A stretch of 64,000 bases of DNA from Eleginops maclovinus (Eukaryota > Chordata > Actinopteri > Perciformes > Eleginopidae), in assembly GCF_036324505.1 (NCBI RefSeq), contig NC_086352.1:30708312-30772311 (forward strand), in the 5' to 3' direction. A model generated the notes under the pieces. That model did no database searches. It was not told the origin of the DNA and saw only the letters and a program-made list of their open reading frames with translations. Below, piece by piece: positions 52,601 to 64,000 of the stretch; the stretch's first letter is position 1, and the number at the start of each line of letters is the position of its first letter. The translations under genes and the position numbers were made by a program.

Positions 52601-55600
52601 CGCGAACTTCCCTCATCCTGATAACCCGACACATTTTCCTGCTCTCCTCAGTCTCATTTCCAAATCAATCTTTTTCCCTGCTCAGTTTCTATATTGTCTA
52701 GTCAGCCCATCTACCCCTTTGATGATATCCCACCAGCCTGAACTACAGCCTGATCCGTAGATCCTGATGAATCTCTGCCTAACCCCTGTTGTTAAATGTA
52801 CCTGCTTTGACCCATACCTTTCTTTTGATTCAAGTAAACAATAACTTTTTTCTTGACCAGTCTGACTGTGAGCTGTGCTTTAATGTTTAAATGTGTTACT
52901 ATTTCTCAGCCATTGCAATCATAGCTGTAATGAAATGGCTATAAGGTAGTGTGTTCTTCTGTTACAGTAAATTAAACATGCTTATCTCATGACATGACTG
53001 CCATGCCTTCCCTTTTGATACAGCAACTATGCAGTTTCAAATAATAGTCCATATGAACAACTCAAAATCTGAGGTTTTTAGATCATGGATGCTTCATTAA
53101 AAAAAAAGATAGCAAAAGCAGGCTTCTTATGGCCAGCCAGTGTCAGATGCACTGTCACTTTGAGCTAACTAATAAATGCTAGGGGCCTTAGTTAGTTAAA
53201 ATGTCAGCTTTCAGCTGGCCTGTTTAAAATGAGAAGACTGAAACAGTGTCAAAGATGCACTTAAATGGTGCCATTCCAGAAATAAAACCAAGAAAACCAC
53301 ATGGCTTCATTGGACTTTACCACTTAACCCAGTCTCACCCAAACCAATGTAGATCCTCATGCTGAAATCTAATCAACCCAGTATCTAGGCAAAAAAGACA
53401 ATATCTTTTAGCCAATCGGATGCCTTTGTCATAGTAGGATAAACTATTGTGAAGATTAAATAACGTTGGAAATAATGTTCCAATGGCAAAACCTCAGAAC
53501 AATTTGCAGTCGTGGTTACATGCTATCACACCAATACTAATGCTAACAATCCCTATGCTAAAGGAACACAATTGTTTACTTAATACAGGGCAGAAAAAAA
53601 CTGATTTCTAAAAAAACATTTCATTGTGACATTATCTTGTACTGATACTTACAACTAAAAACACAGTGTATATGCTGGACCTGAATTGTATATTTGTGTG
53701 GTGTAACTTCTGAGTTACAACATCATTGTTGTCCATGCACTGAGAATGAGTGGTATCGATGAGGTGCCTGCAGAGCAGCTGGTTTCCTGAGGCTGAGTCC
53801 TCAACTCATCCTCAGTCCTCCACCATAAGAAATTGTTTTTTGTTTTTTCTTCTGTAGTATTAAGGAACTACATCTATTTATAAAGAGAATATTGTTGTGA
53901 ACACAATCAATTGCATTACACAAAGTGGATTTAAGTGAAATGTAAAGTGTTAATTGGCTTTGTAACAACTGGAAAACTAATATTTTTTGCATCTCTTCCC
54001 TGAGGTATTCAGTTTTCTCTTTTTCTTTTTTTATGCACCACATAATGGAGCATGTTTTGATAGCACAGCTAGTGTTTTGGCCTTTACGACACAGATCTCC
54101 ACATTCATCTGAAGTTAGACACCCCTCAAAGCTATGAAGCTCAACCAACTGCTGAATAGTGAAATAAATGGTGATAAACATCTATTTTTATGAAATTCAT
54201 ACTTAAAATGTGTGAAATTTGAATTCAGCAATGATAACGGGAAATGTAATTGCTTTTCATGTGGTTTTTCTTGAACAGGATTCTGTCAGCTCTTGAGATT
54301 TTTAGACTTTTTTTATTATGTTGAATAGCACTAGAAGTATTTGCAGCCATCTTTACCCAGGTCTTCTTCCAACTGTGTCAAAACAACAACACCACGAAAA
54401 TACTAAAAATACATTGACAAGGGCAGTCTGCCTACACAGCCTTCGGTCAAAAAAAAGAACAAAAGAAGAATAAAAAGAGAGAAAGAAAAAAAAACTCTTC
54501 CCACAAACCCCTTGGAGTCTGACCCCTCCCTTCCATTTGAATCACTTGCTCCTTGTTAAAAGGACCCGGCCCTGGACGGAGCGGGGGTGGTGATACCCGT
54601 AATGAAGATGAATATTCAGCTGCTTTAGAAAGGCTCCTGGAAGGCTGCCCGGCCTGCACTCGCTGTTCCAGTCAAATTGGCGGCACAGCAGCGGAGGGAG
54701 AGGCGCTACACATTGGGCTGAAGTGGGGAAGTTGGGTGGAGGGAGCCAGTGGGGATGATTTGGGTGGCAGACAGGCAGGGCATGCCTGTGTGCTTCTCTG
54801 GCAGATGAGACAGCGATGCATAATCTTTGTTTGCATACACACATGTGTACGTAAGCATGTAGACACAAGCACAGTGCGGAATCAGTGGAGATAAGCTGGA
54901 AGCTATGACCGTTCTAAAGTATAGAGGCTTAACATGGCTAGTTTTTTTTTACACACTATTTGCTCGTAAAAATACTTAATTGATCTAATGTTTTTTTCAT
55001 TAAAAAAGTTCACACTGGACACTTTTACCATGCAGCAAAATGCGTCCTCTTTTTCTTTCTCAGTGTGATTTTCGATCAGCCAATCGAGTTTGCAAAACGA
55101 ATAAATGGGCCTATATTTATGAGAATTTTAAAAGAGCAATACTGACGCTCCATAAAATGGAATTTTATAACTCTTCTCAACCTTGAAGGAATTAAAAACA
55201 TTTGCATGAGAGTATTCTGCATTTTCAGGTTTATTCCTTTTGCTCCCAATGTGTACAGGCATTAAGTTAGAAAAAATAAGCAGTCATTTCCATGTCTGGC
55301 ACATTGTGTTGACCCTCTAAACAACCCTTTTATGATTATTCACACACACACAAATATTGTTCTATCTGAATACATGATTTGGATTAATTAAGAAGAAAGT
55401 GATGCATTGCTAAAGTGTGTATACTGTCACATTTGTGGGGGTGGAAACACAGAAGAAAAGGACACATTTTGACTTTTTAACTCTTTTAAGAACAAAATGG
55501 AACAGGTGTCTCAATCTTATTTATGTATTCAAATGTATTTAATAGGGACTTTGTATATTAATGTTTTACATCACTCTTAACAAATAATAATGTAAAATTA

Positions 55601-58600
55601 CAAGTAGGTACAATCAGTAAATCCCACATCATACATGCTCATGTTACAGGAAATGCCAATAAAACAAATAAAACTAAATCTCTAAAAGTAAAATGTATGA
55701 TGTACATTTATTTTATTGGTAAGTTATTCCATTACTGTGATTTTTCATCTGTTACCTTAAAGGCAACACTGTACAGGGAGGCTGCTGTACTAGAATTATT
55801 CTATGCTAAGATGATGATAATGATGTAGAATTATGTTTACTGTCTATACTTACTGGTGAGGACATTATGCTCGGGGGCAGTGAGGGAGAGAGGATCATAG
55901 GTTCAGGATTGACTGACAGTTTTGTCAGTATCACAACCAACACACTCTTGTTCCTTGTCAATATTTCTTAAACCTATGATCAATGTTTTTTCATACTCTC
56001 ATACATATGGGGGGAATAATGATGACATTTCAACTATATTTTTCCCAAGCGTACACCTATAGAATCTATAGAATAAGGTGGAGAAGGTTCAAATAAGAAA
56101 TAAATAATAATGATAGAGAGTGTAGCCATGCAAATACATTGTGATTATTAAACAGGAGTTATGATTCTGCAGGCTGCATGTAAGCAAACACACAGAATGT
56201 ATACAGCTTGGATGTGTATTAATAATATTGTCTAATATATAAGCAGTGCTATGTTAGCAAATCATGATGCAAAGAAAAAAAGCAGACATCAGGAAGTGCA
56301 AAAGCAAATGTAAAGTACGAAACAAAACGATAGAACTGCAGCGGCCCCAACTCTTGGCCCAGAAAACTGCTTCAAAGGCTGTGGTGCAAAAATAACAAGT
56401 TATGGCATTCAAAAGGTTAATATTCTCTGTTTTATTCCATTTCTATGTTCCAATTAATCCTTTCTAATGCATATGTTGCTCACCTTTATTAGTTCCAGTG
56501 ATTTGTGTGCCCTTATGGTACTGTACCCCTTAGATGGCAAAAAAAAATGAAGATAATCCTATACAGTTAAACTACATGAGTCAAATTAAAGTCAATAATC
56601 TGTGCAAGCCAGCATCTTAAAAATACTAAAACACCACTGTATGCATTGCAATGTACTGTACATGTTATATAATGTAGAAAATGTTCCTATTGATATTTTA
56701 ACGTTTAATGCATTGCATTTTTGTTAATTTTCTCATTCATAAATGCAGCAACTGTGATGAAACACAATTTCCCCAGTGTTAATAAAATATTCAGATTTGT
56801 ATTAATACAAACAATGCAAATGATTTCTATGTGTATGCAATATAAACAATAAAGAAAAAAAATCTGATTCTAAAAATAAGGCTTTTTACACTTCAGTGAC
56901 ACTTGTTTCTAAATGGATGTTGATGATTCCACGATCAAAAGCTCAGCATTTTGCCATGAGCTGAGTTTGGGGGAACCTTTGGCCCTGACTGCGAGCCCCC
57001 CACCCCTGTTGCCAAGTGGAGAGGGGAGATGGAGAGAGCCGGCGGCCATTAGCGATGTTGGCTATTGGAAGTGAAAAGAGAAGAAATGTGGGGCAGCTTT
57101 GCCACCCGTTTGAAGTAGGGACAGCTTGTTTGTGAAGTGGAGGCCGAGTGCCGGGCTTTCATGTCCTGCTCTCATGTGACCTGGGGAGACCTCAACTTCA
57201 TAAACCATATTGACTATATCGCCTGGGAAAAAAAATACAGTGACACAATCCATTCCAGCACTTATGGGGCTCGGGAGCCTGAAGCTTTATGAAGTGAGAT
57301 GAATGAGTGGGAGCGTGGGGAGTTTGAAGGCCAGCCCTCGACATGACTCACAAACATTACTATGTCCTCAAGTATTGACTCATTACCTGAATGATAAGTG
57401 GGACGCTTAAGAGTGAAGACGTGATTGATACATTTCCGGCTGCATCTGTTCACGATTCTTCTAACAATGCCGTCACACTCCTGCTCGCTCCCGATTGTGT
57501 GGTTTAAACATGAATTAAAAGTGAAACCATGAAATTGCGAGTCCTCCCCGCCACCTTCTCTAAAGTCCAAATCTTATGCTCTTAACGGGAGTTTTTTGAC
57601 ACAAGTGCTGATCTAGCTCTTGGGGATGAGGGCTTGAGAGACTTAGACGTTTTTTTGTCCTCTCTGCATTTCTTGGGAGGGAATTGGCAGATTATTTGGT
57701 CAACCTCGATCAGTTCCACCACAGCTTAGGGGGATACATGCTCGCTGACTAATATTGCCCGAAAATCCATCAAAGTCAGAGGGCTTGTCCCCTTCTTGAA
57801 AACGTGTGTGTTCCAATCAAACTCTCAGCGAGTCAAAGGCATCACAAACAGGAGCTATACGCCGCCTGCAACTCACGCTGACAGATCCCGATGAAAATGA
57901 ATGATGCTGTCTCCGAGCAGTAAAGTACCTACTGTAAAGTCAAATGAGATAAAAAAAAAACCCGAAATAATAAAGTTAAGATGGTTCGCACCCAAGAGTT
58001 CTGATGTACAGTAGAACACCAAAAATGTTTGGTTGTTATACATATGATATGCCGCCGTGTATCACGCAACTGTGGGTTCAGTTCTAGAAAGGTGATTGCA
58101 GTTAGCTTATTCACTAAGCCAGGGGATCCATGAATAAGTAGGATTTACTCTAAAATGAAAGAGGTTAAAGCTTAAACATAAGGAGCAGTTTGCTGGCACA
58201 TTGGGTGACATGCTCGAAACACACATTTTTCTTCATTTTTTTTTTCCTTAGGTGTCTTATGGTTACATTTGAAGACAAAAACTGTAATAGCTGCTCTTCA
58301 TAACAAAAATAAGTGTATTTAAAAAGCCAGACGTCACAAAAAGACATGAGGCCAACTTCAGCTTAATAGTAAAAATACATTTTAATTATCAAGTGCTCAA
58401 AGATGCTTTACAGAGGTAAGAAAAAACAAGATAACCTAAAAAATCTAAAGATAAATGATATTATGCCATCACCATACATAAAATATAACATAAACAAACT
58501 TTAGATAGAATGTTATAATTATTTTTTTGAATAAACAATAATTTTGAATTTTTGGTGAAAATAATTGGTTTGCCTTTCTTTTTTCCCGAATATTTTTTAC

Positions 58601-58810
58601 TTTTCTAAAGTAATTATAATATTTCCCCGATTCTAAATAGTTTTTGATTTGTTGTTTTCTTCAATGTTCTGACCCGTCAGTAATGCCTAGTGCTAATTGG
58701 ACTTACATTTTAAATGTCACTACCAATTAAACAAAAAAAAAAGGTATTTGTAAATTATTGTTGTTTATTGGTCAAGAACTCAATTTGTAAAAGCATTTCA
58801 ATTCACTCTT
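49651..58810. other. Intergenic DNA, no gene seen
   Basis: About 9 kb without a supported gene or clear mobile element. The pieces at 54480-54900 and 56940-57900 are less AT-rich and free of simple repeats. They are the kind of DNA in which conserved non-coding elements are often found, but nothing in a single sequence proves this. Confidence 0.5.
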
Positions 58811-58935
58811 TAAAGGGGCCCTATTAAGCTTGTTTAGGGTTTTCCCTTTCCTGTAGTTTGTTATATAGGTTTTGTGCATGGAAATGGTCTGCAAAGGCTG
58901 AAAATCTCTGTTTTCTCCGAAACATTACCCCCCTT
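58811..58935 (+). mobile_element. MITE-like non-autonomous DNA transposon, copy B (fragment)
   Basis: TAAAGGGGCCCTATTAAGCT, then TTTTCCCTTTCCTGTAG, GGTTTTGTGCATGGAAATGG and TCTGCAAAGGCTGAAAATC match the reverse complement of 12679-12560. Only one end is kept; similarity fades after about 58935. Confidence 0.65.
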
Positions 58936-60839
58936 CCAGTTCACGGGAATTTTAGGTCTGACATGTTTTTCTTTTGGGTACATTTTAATGAGAAGGGTAT
59001 TTTGTGTTGTTTATTCAGAAATAAATGTAAGTGAGAACCAGAAAAGATGAGTCAAGGTAAAATCCACATTATCGCAGACCTTTGCGTTCCTGGCCCTCAG
59101 ATAGACATTAACTATTCTCTTCTTACCTCCAGCTGTTACAAATGTCAGTGCTCTGCTCAGCAGGCCGCACAACACACAAACCACACACGCTTTGCACACG
59201 ATTTCCCATTCCTTCTGGTCCTCAGCTACAGCACGTGACAGAGAAACAGTTATTCGGCACAGGTCCCACGGGTTAGCTGTCTGCTCGTTTGTTAATGACA
59301 AGCATTTGGGGTAGCCATCGATTTCCTGGGGCACTAATTAAGAGTAGACTCATTAAAGTGTTTGCAATACATCCTGTGTTAACTTTGCAGGTTGTTGTCT
59401 TTTTCCCCTTTCTATTCATTCCACTTTGATCGTTATTTGTCTTTTCTCTCGTTGAGGCAAGTGCTCCAACGTCTTACGGGGAGATGGATCACAAAGAATA
59501 CGAGGATCCATCAGATGGCTATACTATACAGAAATAGAGTTAAGTAAAATGTGTAGGCAGATGCATAAAATGGATATTAGGTATTTAATGTGTTTTAATC
59601 TTGACCAGGTGTTCTACATCTTCCCCTTAGGCTGTATTTGTGCTTTCAGTTAGGTATAATATCAGTAAATAGAGCTCATATTGTCAGTTTCACCGTAGAT
59701 AATCATACACCTGAGGGGCTGCACAGTTATTATAAGGAAGAGGTATAGGTATCAACTCTGATTCCAACTAAACTGACTTATACTGGGAGGTATCTGAGCA
59801 GACATTCACATCCATTTAGGGGAGCAATCTGTATTAAAAGCCCAGTACTTCTTATTTCGAGCAGCTCTATTAATCTGTCAAACTGTCCTCCCTGTGTGTG
59901 TTTACATCTGGTGCCAGTTCAGATATCTGTTCCTGATACCTTTTGCTGCCTGACCACAGCTCACCAGGTAATAGTGTTCTAGTATGATCTGCAAAGGGTT
60001 AGTCCGCCAACCTCACCCCTTCACTTCGGATTCTGGCAATGCATGTTCGGTTCGATAGTTTTTGCTTTTATCCTGTAAGGTTTTTCAGATATTCATCCAC
60101 CTCTGAAATGTCTGCTGTTACCCTAATAAAATAGAGGTGAAAGCAATTCCGTTTGTTGCTCAAATCTTTGAGAGATGACATTTGAAAAACTCAACAGGAG
60201 TGTGCCTTTCCAGAAACAATCTCCCCAGTTACTCGGCATAATACACAGACCTCCCTTGCTTTAAATGTGTTATTATTGTACCGCTTTATTATCTCACACA
60301 TATTTGGTAGTGCAAAGGTTTTCTATGCCTCCGCGTCGGCGGCAGTCGTGACAAGATGAGTTCAGGTTATCTGTTTCGTCCCATACTTGTGAATGCGATA
60401 ATTAATGAACACTTGGACGGTAATTCTTACATTTTGTACAAATGTTTACTTGGACTGACTAGACGTTGGTGTTTGAACGTGCAAGTGAACTTACATCTGT
60501 CCTATTCTTGTTAAAGCAATATTTCAGCAAAACAATATTGCATTATATACTGTATTTGTGCCCAATGTACATCTAGACTCAAAGATGAACCAATTAGAAT
60601 TTGGTGGTCAAAGGAGAAGGTCACTGTAACCACACAAAGTACAAACTTGGCCATACACATAAGGATTGTTATCCTAACTATGACAGATTTATCTAAATGT
60701 CATGTAAAGTTTTGGAAAGATATGGATAAACTGCTACTTGATTGGTTGGTGGAATACTGACTTGACATTGTAGTTTATGAACTTCTAGAAGGATATACAT
60801 ATCAAGAAAAAATACAGGGCCTTTATTACAAATACAGAG
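58936..60839. other. Intergenic DNA, no gene seen
   Basis: No supported gene or repeat. The segment 59040-59340 is less AT-rich and might be conserved regulatory DNA. Confidence 0.45.
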
Positions 60840-60899
60840 TTGAAAGGGAGAGAAACACAGGATTACATAACCGAATCACTCGACATTCCATCAAGTACA

Positions 60900-61980
60900 C
60901 AGTAGAACCTGCACACTTGACAGAACAGCTTGGGTGTCAGAATACAAGTAACAGGATTACGTAATCATGATATAATAAAGGTTACAGTATTCCCTTACAG
61001 TTATAAAAAAACATGAGTAATCAGATTACTGGTTAATTTTTTAAGTGAAGGAGTTCAAGTATCTCAGGGTCTTGTTCTCGAGTGAGGGAACAATGGATTG
61101 TGAGATGGGCCGGAGAATCAGAGCAGCACGAGCCGTACTGCAGTCACTTTACCGCACCGTTGTGACAAAAAGACAGCTGAGCCAGAAGGCAAAGCTCTCT
61201 GTATACCGGGCCATTTTTGTTCCTACCCTCAACTATGGTTCATGAAGGATGGGTCATGACCGAAAGAACGAGATCGCGGATACAAGCGGCTGAAATGGGA
61301 TTTCTCCGCAGGGTGGCTGGCATCTCCCTTAGGGATAAGGTGAGAAGTTCAGTCATCCGGGAGGGACTCGGAGTAGAACCGCTGCTCCTTCGCGTTGAAA
61401 GGAGCCAGTTGAGATGGTTCGGGCACCTAGTGAGGATGCCACCTGGGCGCCTCCCTAGGGAGGTGTTCCAGGCACGTCCAACTGGGAAGAGACCGAGGGG
61501 TAGACCTAGGACCAGGTGGAGGGATTATATCTCTTTGCTGGCCTGGGAGCGCCTTGGAATCCCCCAGTCAGAGCTGGTTTGGGGCTCTCTGCTCGAGCTG
61601 TTACCTCCGCGACCCTGACGGAAAAGCGGGAGAAGTTGGATGGATGGATGGATGTGCTTGCTTTTCTATTCATGTATTAAACTTAAACCACACAGGGCTA
61701 GCATATACATAATTAAAGATGACACATTTTTCAAACTAAATATCTTAGTTGTTTATTTTCTAAGGTTACATTGTTGTCTGTTGTACATAAAACACTTAAG
61801 TAAAAAATAGACTTATTGATATTGTCTTGAATGTATTGGCATTGCATTGGATATTCAGGTTATCCAAAAGTAACAGAGTAATCAGGTTACAGTGCTTTCA
61901 TAGTGTGATACTAAGATTAGATCACTGATTATATTTTATAACATGTAAGTAGTTATTGTATTGGAACATGTTTTAAAAGA
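60900..61980 (+). repeat. Unclassified dispersed repeat, split by a LINE insertion
   Basis: The left part (about 60930-61045) has CAAGTAACAGGATTACGTAA, then GTAATCAGATTACTGGTTAA. The right part (61655-61980) has CCAAAAGTAACAGAGTAATC and then AGGTTACAGTGCTTTCATAG. Both belong to an AT-rich repeat family built around AGTAAC/GTAATC/GATTAC blocks. The right part is also found at 10.48-10.61 kb. The LINE fragment 61046-61654 sits exactly between the two parts. Confidence 0.55.
61046..61654 (+). mobile_element. RTE-clade (Rex3-like) LINE, 5'-truncated 3' end
   Basis: This codes for the C-terminal end of a reverse transcriptase polyprotein and stops at TGA near 61617. Visible landmarks are FKYLRVLFSSEG, the basic RRIRAARAVLQSL segment, KLSVYRAIFVPTLNYG, then VMTERTRSRIQAAEMGFLRR, RSQLRWFGHLVRMP, GKRPRGRPRTRWRDYI and LLPPRP. 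The frame shifts once near 61240, where GGTTCATGAAG probably has one extra T, so the frames 61045-61245 and about 61217-61618 belong together. The 3' end is GGAGAAG followed by TGGA/GATG units (61638-61654), the tail type of Rex3 and related RTE elements in place of poly(A). Severe 5' truncation is normal for LINE copies. The copy cannot move. The clade is recognised from memory; another RTE family is possible. Confidence 0.8.
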
Positions 61981-64000
61981 AAGTCCCCGAACCCTGTTGG
62001 TGCAGACTGTGTCCTTATCCCTATCTGGCGACCCAATAATGCTTATTTCCTTCAGAATCTTGTTTATACTCCATCAACTCATAACAAGATAGATCAAACA
62101 GCCAAACAAAAATAATCATTGTTAATGGCACAGCACCTTTTTCACAGTCCACATAATAAACTGTCGACTCCGTTGGCACTTCTTCGAATACAACATTTGT
62201 CCCAATATAATGGCAGCCACTCTCCTCCTGCAATCGTGCTCTGCTAGTGGGCAGCACTTGGAAAATGTGTGGAATGAACAGCCTGCAACAATATAAAGTG
62301 TTAGCAGTCAACTCAACAGAAAGCTAATGAACCATAGCAAACAGCTTGTGGGGTGTAGCAAGAAAGAGCAGTTGCATCAAAAGCCCTTCATCGGCTTGAG
62401 CATGCTTAAGTGAATAAACTATATCCTTAGGCTGCTGGAAAATAGACATAATCCATTTACATGTATGCAACTCAAAGTGAGAAAAAGTAGCAGACAGTGT
62501 TGAACTAAAGAATAGACGTCATACATAACAAAGATTCCTCTCAAATGGCTGTGGGAATCAATTACATTGGCTTCTATATGGTGACTTTCATGTTTTGGGG
62601 TAATGTATGTTGTACAGTATTGAGAGAAAGAACCTTGGACAAAGAGTTGACTATTGCTTACTGTTGTAAAATTAAGATTAAACTAACACATAGAAATCCT
62701 TCATTTAAAGTTACACTGAAATGTTACACAAAGGCATGGTCAGGGAAATCTCTCCAAACAGATTTTGCATTCATACACAATCTGTAGGCAATGGGAAAAT
62801 ATTTGCGGTATCCAAAGCACCAAAGGTGTTTTAATCCATTAGAGAAAATAGTGCAAGGCAAATGCACTCCTTACACCTGTTGCAGTATAATTTTTAAAAA
62901 CAAATATGTTTTTGAAAATCGCAGGCCCTTTTTAAAATGAACCAAATGTTCACCTCAATAGGAATGGGTTTAAGCCTGAGTGCCCCATATGGGAGGGAAT
63001 CTAAAGTACCTTAGACCTTTTACCTTTTTTGTTGTCTGTGAGAAAAATATAGAATAAAACCATACATTCAAAAGTGCTCAATAAACGTAATTGCAGGGAA
63101 ACAAGCTGAATCAAATGCAAATACATCAAGGTTCTTATTCATGTGCTGCCTTCTCCTCCATTGTAGCATTCAGACCTTGCTATTAATTAAAATTCATGTC
63201 CTATGACTCTTCACTCTGAAAAGTATCCCAAGTCATCCGCCCTAGCGTTGTGATCCTCAGCTAGTTCTCCTCGCTGCAAATCCTGCCCCTGTTTCCGATG
63301 CAGGTGTTGGTCTCTCCTTGTGAATGGCAGCATGAATGCTAATAGGCCGTTGTAATAGGGTCTTTGAAGTATGCAATACACTGTTGCAGAATCATAATGT
63401 GAAAATCCCTCTTTGAATCGGTAGACGCGGCCCTGCTTGACATACTTGGGCCTCCTCTCTCTCCAACCCCTGTCTTTTTCATTGTACTGCCCCACCCCCC
63501 CAAAACCCACCCCCCACCTCACTCCCAAAGGCACCCACCTCTCCATCTCCCCTACATCTTTTGATAATCACTTCTGGCAGGAAGACTTGCCTTGTTCGGA
63601 TAGGTCTTAGATGACAAGCAAGGTTTCCAAATACCAACACGTGGGATGAAGCGATCCGTGGGAAAAAAGTGAGGCTGTGGACCCAACAGGGAGGGGGCTG
63701 GATTATCGGTTTAGGAGTGAAATAGAGGGGGTTTAGGGGTTGGGGGCTAGAACAGGGATGGGGTTGGTCGGAGAGAGGGTAGCTAAGGTGCAGCACAATG
63801 GTAATACTCGTTTAAGATTTTTTTTGTTTTTTTTATGACGCCATCATCATTTCCATGCATAGTAGATTGAGACAACCTTTCATCCGTTAACTTCAAGTAG
63901 TTTAGTCTCATTTTCTTGAATTCAAATATAGAACAGCCACTGGGTATTTGGACGAGTGACGATATTGAAAGCACATTGAAATTTTCACTTTTCATGTATG
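61981..64000. other. Intergenic DNA, no gene established
   Basis: No gene can be supported. One minus-strand frame at 62021-62282 is unusually protein-like and is discussed separately. The stretch 63180-63780 has C-rich runs (63488-63520) and otherwise balanced composition. Confidence 0.4.
62021..62282 (-). other. Unidentified open frame with splice acceptor (possible exon)
   Basis: On the minus strand the acceptor-like TTTATATTGTTGCAG (AG at 62284-62283) precedes about 86 open codons ending at TAG (62023-62021). The peptide begins LFIPHIFQVLPTSRARLQEE, includes CHYIGTNVVFEEVP and a hydrophobic LTMIIFVWLFDL segment, and ends NKHYWVAR. I recognise no family. It may be a terminal exon of an unknown gene, a mobile-element remnant, or chance. 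Confidence 0.2.

Noticed and set aside
63479..63796. 105-codon Pro/Phe-rich minus-strand frame
   Set aside because: Arises from C- and G-rich simple tracts; no domain or splice signals.

Overview
The window is vertebrate nuclear DNA, almost certainly from a teleost fish and probably a percomorph. It is AT-rich, intron-dominated DNA with very long CA/GT microsatellites, a tRNA-derived SINE of the fish type, an RTE/Rex3-like LINE tail, a piggyBac transposon and many diverged repeats of kinds I know from fish genomes. There are no bacterial-style operons, no CRISPR array and no structural RNA gene that I could recognise.

The only host gene I can identify is the 5' end of a classical type II cadherin, best matched to cadherin-8 (cdh8), on the minus strand. 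Its first coding exon (about 26214-26555; coding 26214-26471) encodes a signal peptide, a short prodomain, a furin site (RAKR) and the start of the first cadherin repeat with the paired tryptophans WVW. It ends at a GTGAGT splice donor. About 2 kb upstream, 28604 is the end of a probable non-coding exon 1, bounded by a GTAAGT donor and lying in a GC-richer patch that is the likely promoter region. Positions 1-26213 would then be cdh8 intron 2 (no further cadherin exon found), 26556-28603 intron 1, and roughly 28850-64000 the gene-poor region upstream of the gene.

Intron 2 (1-26213) holds microsatellites at 0.6, 4.7, 14.8 and 18.2 kb, a SINE at 3.7-4.1 kb, a MITE-like repeat at 12.2-12.7 kb, a LINE-tail fragment at 15.8-16.0 kb, a diverged tandem duplication at 16.5-17.1 kb, and a near-perfect inverted pair of POU octamer sites at 13.39 kb. 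Intron 1 holds a short GC-rich island with REST/NRSF (RE1)-like sites.

The upstream region (29-64 kb) is mostly unannotatable AT-rich DNA. It contains a nearly complete piggyBac element (38014-40840) with TTAA target duplications and 17-bp terminal inverted repeats; its transposase reading frame is broken by four single-base-type frameshifts. It also holds a roughly 315-bp CA array at 42 kb, a 133-bp GT array at 48 kb, a hAT-like terminus at 49.6 kb, a second copy of the MITE-like repeat at 58.8 kb, and an RTE LINE fragment (61046-61654) inserted into an older repeat.

No new multi-gene system is visible. The points most worth following are the regulatory candidates in cdh8 introns 1 and 2, and the internal architecture of the piggyBac element. 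All family assignments rest on remembered motifs and consensus sequences, not on a database search.
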